Positions 15,573 to 19,784 of a stretch of 19,784 nucleotides of DNA are shown piece by piece. Source of the DNA: CAZBBC01 sp964489835. Lineage in GTDB: Bacteria; Calditrichota; Calditrichia; JAJRVZ01. A model generated the notes under the pieces. It saw only the letters and a list, made by a program, of their open reading frames with translations, ran no database searches and was not told the origin of the DNA. The position numbers were made by a program, and so were the translations under genes. Location of the stretch: contig CAZBBC010000080.1 of the NCBI GenBank assembly GCA_964489835.1, positions 1 through 19,784 of the forward strand, given 5' to 3'. Every line of letters starts with the position of its first letter. The stretch's first letter is position 1.

Positions 15573-16805
15573 TTATATACCTGACTTTTCTAACTTATTT
15601 TTTTCTATTTCGTTCAATGGTATGACACGTTGACCTTTTTTATACTCTCCATAAACAACAGTATATTGATTATTACGCGGACCAATATTGATCTCACATT
15701 TTTGACTATTCCCATTTTTTTCGATAAACATATAATATTTCATATTTTCTTTAATGATACATTCATTTTCAACATAAAAAACATCGTTGAGTTGAGCAGT
15801 AAAGATCTCGCATCTGACGGTCATTCCCGGTTTTAATATGGGATCGGATTTATGTAAATTAATAACAACATCAAATATTTTCGTTTGTGAATTTTTATCT
15901 TTTTTATAACTTAACCTCCCAATCTCTATAGTTTCTCCTTCGAAAGCGATTGAAGGAAATGCATCAAGCCGGACAATCACTTTTTGTTTTAAATATATTT
16001 TACCAATATCGGTTTCATTTACTGTTGCTAATACTTTCATTTGACTTAAATCTGGAACGCAGGCAAATTTTTGACTTTGATGCAATTCATCCCCCACTTT
16101 TGCAATCAGTCTGGTTCGTCTATTTTCCAACAGCTGCATCATACCGTTTAATGGACTCTTTATCGTCAGTTTCTTTAATGCCTGTTTCGCATCATCTACA
16201 TCATTTTCCAGTTGAAATATTTTGATTTGTTGAATTTTCAATTCATTTTCGAGTACCTTTTGAGTTAGTTTATAATTCTTTTCCGCCTTATTATATTTTA
16301 CCAGTTGTCGTTCAAATTCCAGCGCTTTAATTTCTTTCTTTTTTTCAGATTCGAATTTAGACTTTTCTAATTGAATTTTGAAAAGATTTAAGACCGCTTC
16401 AGAAGAGATCAGATCTGTTTTTCGTACCCGCATATTGCTTTTATGTTCGGCATACAGTTTTCTGAGATTTGCTTGTTCAATCTCCAGATTATTCTGCTTC
16501 TCAATAAGAACTTTCAACACGATATTTTTATCGATTTGGGCAATAGAATCTCCCGCAGAAACCTGAGCACCATGATCAACCAGTCCAACAATTTTCATGT
16601 TCCAGCCATATTTCCATCCAATAAACGGAATAATAATAATACGGGAATTAACCGCATCTAACTCACCGGTTTCGTTGAGTGAAGCGATAAATTCCCCTTT
16701 TTTAATGGTATATTTCTGATCATCTTCCGTTGTTCCACAAGAAAACGGTAATAAAATACAAGATATAGAACATAGACATAATATTGATCTTATATTATAT
16801 GTCAT
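15573..16805 (-). CDS. HlyD/MacA-type membrane fusion lipoprotein (adaptor 3 of 3)
   Basis: A 410-residue periplasmic adaptor. A hydrophobic leader ends in LLPFSC, a probable lipobox with Cys23. The barrel-sandwich half-motif (about 30-92; YTIKKGEFIASLNETGELD) is followed by a long coiled coil (about 95-215) and the second half (KSPLNGMM, then KVGDELHQ), a beta-barrel (about 245-330) and a membrane-proximal domain. I choose the ATG at 16805, which overlaps the end of the preceding gene by 11 bases and suggests translational coupling. An in-frame ATG at 16823, or a TTG at 16853 with GAGGGGG upstream, is possible, but the longer forms put a long basic tail before the signal peptide. It lacks the WSTGDK motif shared by the two upstream adaptors, so it is the most divergent of the three. 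Confidence 0.85.
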   Translation of the reverse strand: MTYNIRSILCLCSISCILLPFSCGTTEDDQKYTIKKGEFIASLNETGELDAVNSRIIIIPFIGWKYGWNMKIVGLVDHGAQVSAGDSIAQIDKNIVLKVLIEKQNNLEIEQANLRKLYAEHKSNMRVRKTDLISSEAVLNLFKIQLEKSKFESEKKKEIKALEFERQLVKYNKAEKNYKLTQKVLENELKIQQIKIFQLENDVDDAKQALKKLTIKSPLNGMMQLLENRRTRLIAKVGDELHQSQKFACVPDLSQMKVLATVNETDIGKIYLKQKVIVRLDAFPSIAFEGETIEIGRLSYKKDKNSQTKIFDVVINLHKSDPILKPGMTVRCEIFTAQLNDVFYVENECIIKENMKYYMFIEKNGNSQKCEINIGPRNNQYTVVYGEYKKGQRVIPLNEIEKNKLEKSGI

Positions 16806-18018
16806 TTTTCTTCGCTTTTTCATCCTCTTCTTTATATGGATCCGATAGTGCAATTTGATCCCCCTCTTTTAAACCTTTTTCTATAATTATGTAATCATTA
16901 TTTGCTAATCCGACTTCTACTTCTTGTTTTTTGTAGCTATTTCCGGATTTTTGAAAAACATAATCAGTATTTCCCTCTTTTATTATTGCTTCAATTGGAA
17001 CAAATAAAACATTATCAATTTTATCCACAATAATTTTGCAGCTCACGGTCATACCCGGCATCAATTCTTTTGAAGTGCCGTTTATCAGAATTTCCACAGG
17101 AAATATTTTAACTTTGGACTTTTTTTCCTCATCTTTATACTTTGCTAATGATGCTATTTCTTTTACCGTTCCTGTATAAATAGTATCTGAAAAGGCATCT
17201 AATTGAATCTCAACCTCCTGATCCAATTTTATTTTTGAGATATCAACTTCATTAATTTCTGTCTCCGCTCTCAATTCCCGAAGATCGGGCAGATCAATCA
17301 GAGGCAGCCCCGACCAGGGGATATCTCCAACATTCCACTTATCTCCGGTACTCCAGTTTTTCCTAATAATCGCTACACCGGAGCTCCTACTTGTTACTGT
17401 CAAATTTCGTAATGTTTTATTTGCTTCCTCTAAATTATTCTCCAACTGTTTAATCTTTAGTTGAGATTGGTGTTGTTCTTCCCGATGTATTTCTTTTTGA
17501 TCCTCAATTTCATCCGCTGCCTTATCAAGAGAAATTTTCGATTGTTCTAAATTAAGGCCAATCTCTTTCTTTTTAATATCCGATTCAAAAGTTGCCAGTC
17601 CCAATTCGATTTGAGATATTTCATGGGAAATTTTAGCAACCTTTAAATCTGCTTCTAATTCTTGAATTTTAGATTCCTGTTCAGCTTTAAGTTTCATAAG
17701 TTCCGCTTTGGCAATTTCCAATTCAGAATTTGCATCGATAATTGCTTTCTGAACTTCAGAGGGATCAAATATAATTACTGTATCTGCTTCTGAAATCTCT
17801 GCACCATCTTCAATAATCTTCATAATTTTTAAAACGCCAAATCTCCATGACATGGCTGGAGATGAAATATTTGTTGAATTTGTTGCTTGTACCTCACCTG
17901 TCTCAACAACATTAATATCAAATTCGCCCTTCTTTACGACATATGTCTGAACACTTTTCTTTATTTCCGGGCTACAGCATATAAACAATAGAATATACAG
18001 GAGAAGTAATCTTCTCAT
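16795..18018 (-). CDS. HlyD/MacA-type membrane fusion lipoprotein (adaptor 2 of 3)
   Basis: A 407-residue adaptor with leader MRRLLLLYILLFICC and probable lipidation at Cys14 or Cys15. The front half has YVVKKGEFDINVVETGEV (about 26-43). A very long coiled coil covers about 88-205, then the returning half-motif with NWSTGDKWNVGDIPW, a beta-barrel, and the conserved MPGMTVSCKI strand. The adaptor would bridge the inner-membrane permease to an outer-membrane channel. AAGGGAG lies eight bases before the ATG, inside the end of the previous gene, and one base separates the two reading frames. WSTGDK is shared with adaptor 1, suggesting an older duplication within the operon. Confidence 0.9.
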   Translation of the reverse strand: MRRLLLLYILLFICCSPEIKKSVQTYVVKKGEFDINVVETGEVQATNSTNISSPAMSWRFGVLKIMKIIEDGAEISEADTVIIFDPSEVQKAIIDANSELEIAKAELMKLKAEQESKIQELEADLKVAKISHEISQIELGLATFESDIKKKEIGLNLEQSKISLDKAADEIEDQKEIHREEQHQSQLKIKQLENNLEEANKTLRNLTVTSRSSGVAIIRKNWSTGDKWNVGDIPWSGLPLIDLPDLRELRAETEINEVDISKIKLDQEVEIQLDAFSDTIYTGTVKEIASLAKYKDEEKKSKVKIFPVEILINGTSKELMPGMTVSCKIIVDKIDNVLFVPIEAIIKEGNTDYVFQKSGNSYKKQEVEVGLANNDYIIIEKGLKEGDQIALSDPYKEEDEKAKKNDI

Positions 18019-18019
18019 A

Positions 18020-19240
18020 TTACTGACTCCCTTCGGTTATTAAATCTTCAGGAGGTTCTGTTAAAATGATTTCCTCATTTTTATTTAATCCTTCAGAGAT
18101 AACGGCATAATTCTCACTGTTACAGGCTAATTTTACTATTTGTCTTTTATATTTTTGTCCCTTGCTTATGTACACAACCTTCGAACTATCTTTCTCAAAA
18201 ACCGCTAATAAAGGTACGACAATTGTATCAGGAATTGATTCTAAAATAACATCACAGGTTATCGATAAACCCGGCTGAATGGTAAATTCAGAACTATCGA
18301 TTGATGCGAACACATCAAACATTTTTACGTTAGAATTCTTTTTAATTGGCTTTCCCATGGGTGTTTTCATTGTTATTTTGCCAGCTAGCTGAATATTAGG
18401 AAAGGCATCGATGGATATTTCAACCTTTTGATTTTTATCAATCCGTTTAAATTGGGCCTCATTGACGGCTAATTTTATCTGCATCTTAGACATATCGGGT
18501 ATTTTTACGATGGGCATATTACCCCATACAATATCACCTTCTCTGATTTTATCGCCAGTGGACCATAAGATGCCATAAGTAACCATGCCAGCAGTATTAG
18601 TTTTTAGTACCAATTTATCCAGCTGCGCTTTTTTTCGGGCAACATCGTTTTCTGCCTGTTTTATTTTCATCTTCATTTTTTTCAATTCGGACTGATTGAT
18701 AATTTTTAAAAAATTCAATTTATTTTGAATCTTATTCATTTCAATTTCTGCCTTTTTTATTCGAAGCTCGATTAATTTTTGATGGGTAGATGAAGTAAAA
18801 GACAATTTAGATGAATCCAAATGAGAGATTTCATTTGAAGATTGTATTATTTTAACCTGCGAAGTTAATAGTAAATATTGCAAATTAAGATTGGCAACAG
18901 ATTTATTATATTCTGATTTTGCTGTTTCAAGATTTTTTATCGCCTCTTTATAGTTATTCTCCAGCTCACTGGCTTCTAAAATGCAAACGGTATCTCCTAT
19001 ATTGACATAGGTACCTTCGGGGATCAGGTATACAATCGTGACATCTGTATAAAGGCGGGGGCACGCAATCGTGTATGTTTTAGTCGTTTCAATAATTCCT
19101 GTGACATTTAATTTATTTACAAAATCTGTTTTATTTACTTTATAAGTTAAGAATTCATTGCTCTGATTTTCTGAGGAACAAGATATATAGAAGCTGATGA
19201 GTAACCATAAAATATAACGATATTTTCTTTTAATCTGCAT
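18020..19240 (-). CDS. HlyD/MacA-type membrane fusion lipoprotein (adaptor 1 of 3)
   Basis: A 406-residue adaptor and the first gene of the operon. The leader MQIKRKYRYILWLLISFYIS precedes CSS, with lipidation likely at Cys21. It has the same domain order as the next gene: half-motif from about 35 (YKVNKTDFVNKLNVTGII), lysine-rich coiled coil (about 75-205), return with LWSTGDKIREGDIVW, beta-barrel, and IQPGLSITCDVI near the end. It is clearly diverged in sequence from the other two adaptors. There is no good Shine-Dalgarno before the ATG. Three adaptors with one permease is unusual; they may assemble as a mixed hexamer or be exchanged under different conditions, which is speculation. Confidence 0.88.
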   Translation of the reverse strand: MQIKRKYRYILWLLISFYISCSSENQSNEFLTYKVNKTDFVNKLNVTGIIETTKTYTIACPRLYTDVTIVYLIPEGTYVNIGDTVCILEASELENNYKEAIKNLETAKSEYNKSVANLNLQYLLLTSQVKIIQSSNEISHLDSSKLSFTSSTHQKLIELRIKKAEIEMNKIQNKLNFLKIINQSELKKMKMKIKQAENDVARKKAQLDKLVLKTNTAGMVTYGILWSTGDKIREGDIVWGNMPIVKIPDMSKMQIKLAVNEAQFKRIDKNQKVEISIDAFPNIQLAGKITMKTPMGKPIKKNSNVKMFDVFASIDSSEFTIQPGLSITCDVILESIPDTIVVPLLAVFEKDSSKVVYISKGQKYKRQIVKLACNSENYAVISEGLNKNEEIILTEPPEDLITEGSQ

Positions 19241-19697
19241 TAGTTTAGGTCCAAACTCATCATTAATCAGATGACGTGGATTACTTTAAAGTCTATAGGA
19301 AGGCGATGATTTTTAGAGTATTCATTGATTAATCCCGATTTGCCGATTAATCTGATCTGTTCATACCGCAGCATTCGGCTGCAAATAAAAAAAATAGTCC
19401 ACGGATTCCACGGCTTCGACGGATAATTACGTGGTGAATAATTCAGACTAAAAAAAGGATTGGGAGAATTTCCTTATAATATAAAAAAAATACAGGGATA
19501 GCAATAAAAATTAAATATAATAATATTCATTCTTGAAAAGCTCAAGGATACACTATACAAAGAAATCTATCAGGTATAAAAAAAACAAAAATGCGATGTC
19601 CTGAAATATTTAAGTTTTTCACTCTGAATTTTTTTATATTCTAATCAATAAAGATATCCTCTGAACCTATCTTGAACATCCTTTATTTGAAATAATT
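19241..19697. other. non-coding region upstream of the adaptor operon
   Basis: No gene is evident on either strand. It holds two copies of the palindrome GATTAATC (19327-19334 and 19345-19352), 18 bases apart, a GCAGC/GCTGC hairpin near 19371-19385, and GC-richer CCACGG words near 19400-19425. The operon promoter is presumably here, but no consensus pair stands out. Confidence 0.45.
19327..19352. promoter_or_regulatory. tandem GATTAATC palindromes upstream of the adaptor operon
   Basis: Two perfect 8-bp palindromes lie 18 bases apart (nearly two helical turns), about 90 bases upstream of the first adaptor start, with a partial third (ATTAATC) at 19262-19268. This is a plausible operator for a dimeric regulator, but AT-rich palindromes also arise by chance. 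Confidence 0.25.
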
Positions 19698-19784
19698 AGT
19701 ATCCGGTTTAAAAAAAATGATTCAATTTTTAATTAAAAAACTCATCCCCAAACCTGCGTCTAAGCCGCATTTTCAACCTTCTCT
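19698..19784. mobile_element. MITE-like element, copy 2 (cut by window end)
   Basis: AGTATCCGGTTTAAAA (19698-19713) matches the left terminal repeat of the element at 8778-9026 with one difference. After a diverged spacer, bases 19735-19784 match 8821-8870 at 49 of 50 positions, in the same orientation. The right part lies beyond the window. Confidence 0.8.

Overview
The window is AT-rich bacterial DNA carrying one tRNA gene, a run of mostly minus-strand protein genes, and several small repeat or mobile remnants. A C25 (gingipain/PorU-type) peptidase with a C-terminal YPNPF/FlgD-like sorting domain points to a lineage with a type IX secretion system, that is, the FCB group. Strong Shine-Dalgarno sites (AAGGAG before the selenoprotein and the aldolase) and sigma70-like promoters are unlike typical Bacteroidota, so a non-Bacteroidota FCB lineage (Calditrichota/KSB1-like, Ignavibacteria-like or Marinimicrobia-like) is my guess. 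This is inference; no marker gene settles it.

Layout. 1-765: non-coding DNA with palindromic repeats and a tRNA-Gln(CTG) on the minus strand. 766-4782: the PorU-like peptidase (minus). 5163-6974: a secreted or periplasmic TolB/CsgG-like plus TPR protein (plus), divergent from porU. 6977-7195: a short minus-strand gene with an in-frame TGA, which I read as a SelW/Rdx-family selenoprotein with a CxxU motif and a bacterial SECIS-like hairpin just after the UGA. 7290-7450: a collapsed GxxExxY cassette between CGCAGAG-type repeats. 7668-8735: class I (FbaB-type) fructose-bisphosphate aldolase with a strong terminator. 8778-9026: a 249-bp MITE-like element with 21-bp perfect terminal inverted repeats and a 7-bp target duplication, directly upstream of the aldolase; a second copy begins at 19698 and runs off the right edge. 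9141-14129: five minus-strand genes (lapA-like, lapB-like, SPOR-domain protein, Crp/Fnr regulator, REC-like/GAF/PAS histidine kinase), closely spaced and probably co-transcribed at least in part. 14315-19240: a four-gene minus-strand operon with three tandem, divergent HlyD/MacA-type membrane fusion lipoproteins followed by one MacB/FtsX-type permease and no ATPase.

How the genes may work together. The envelope theme is strong: T9SS-type processing (PorU), envelope assembly (LapA/LapB-like, SPOR) and efflux or export (three adaptors plus permease). The Crp regulator and the histidine kinase have no partner response regulator here. The selenoprotein is the most notable item because its in-frame UGA would normally truncate it below gene-calling thresholds, so an automatic annotation would probably miss it.
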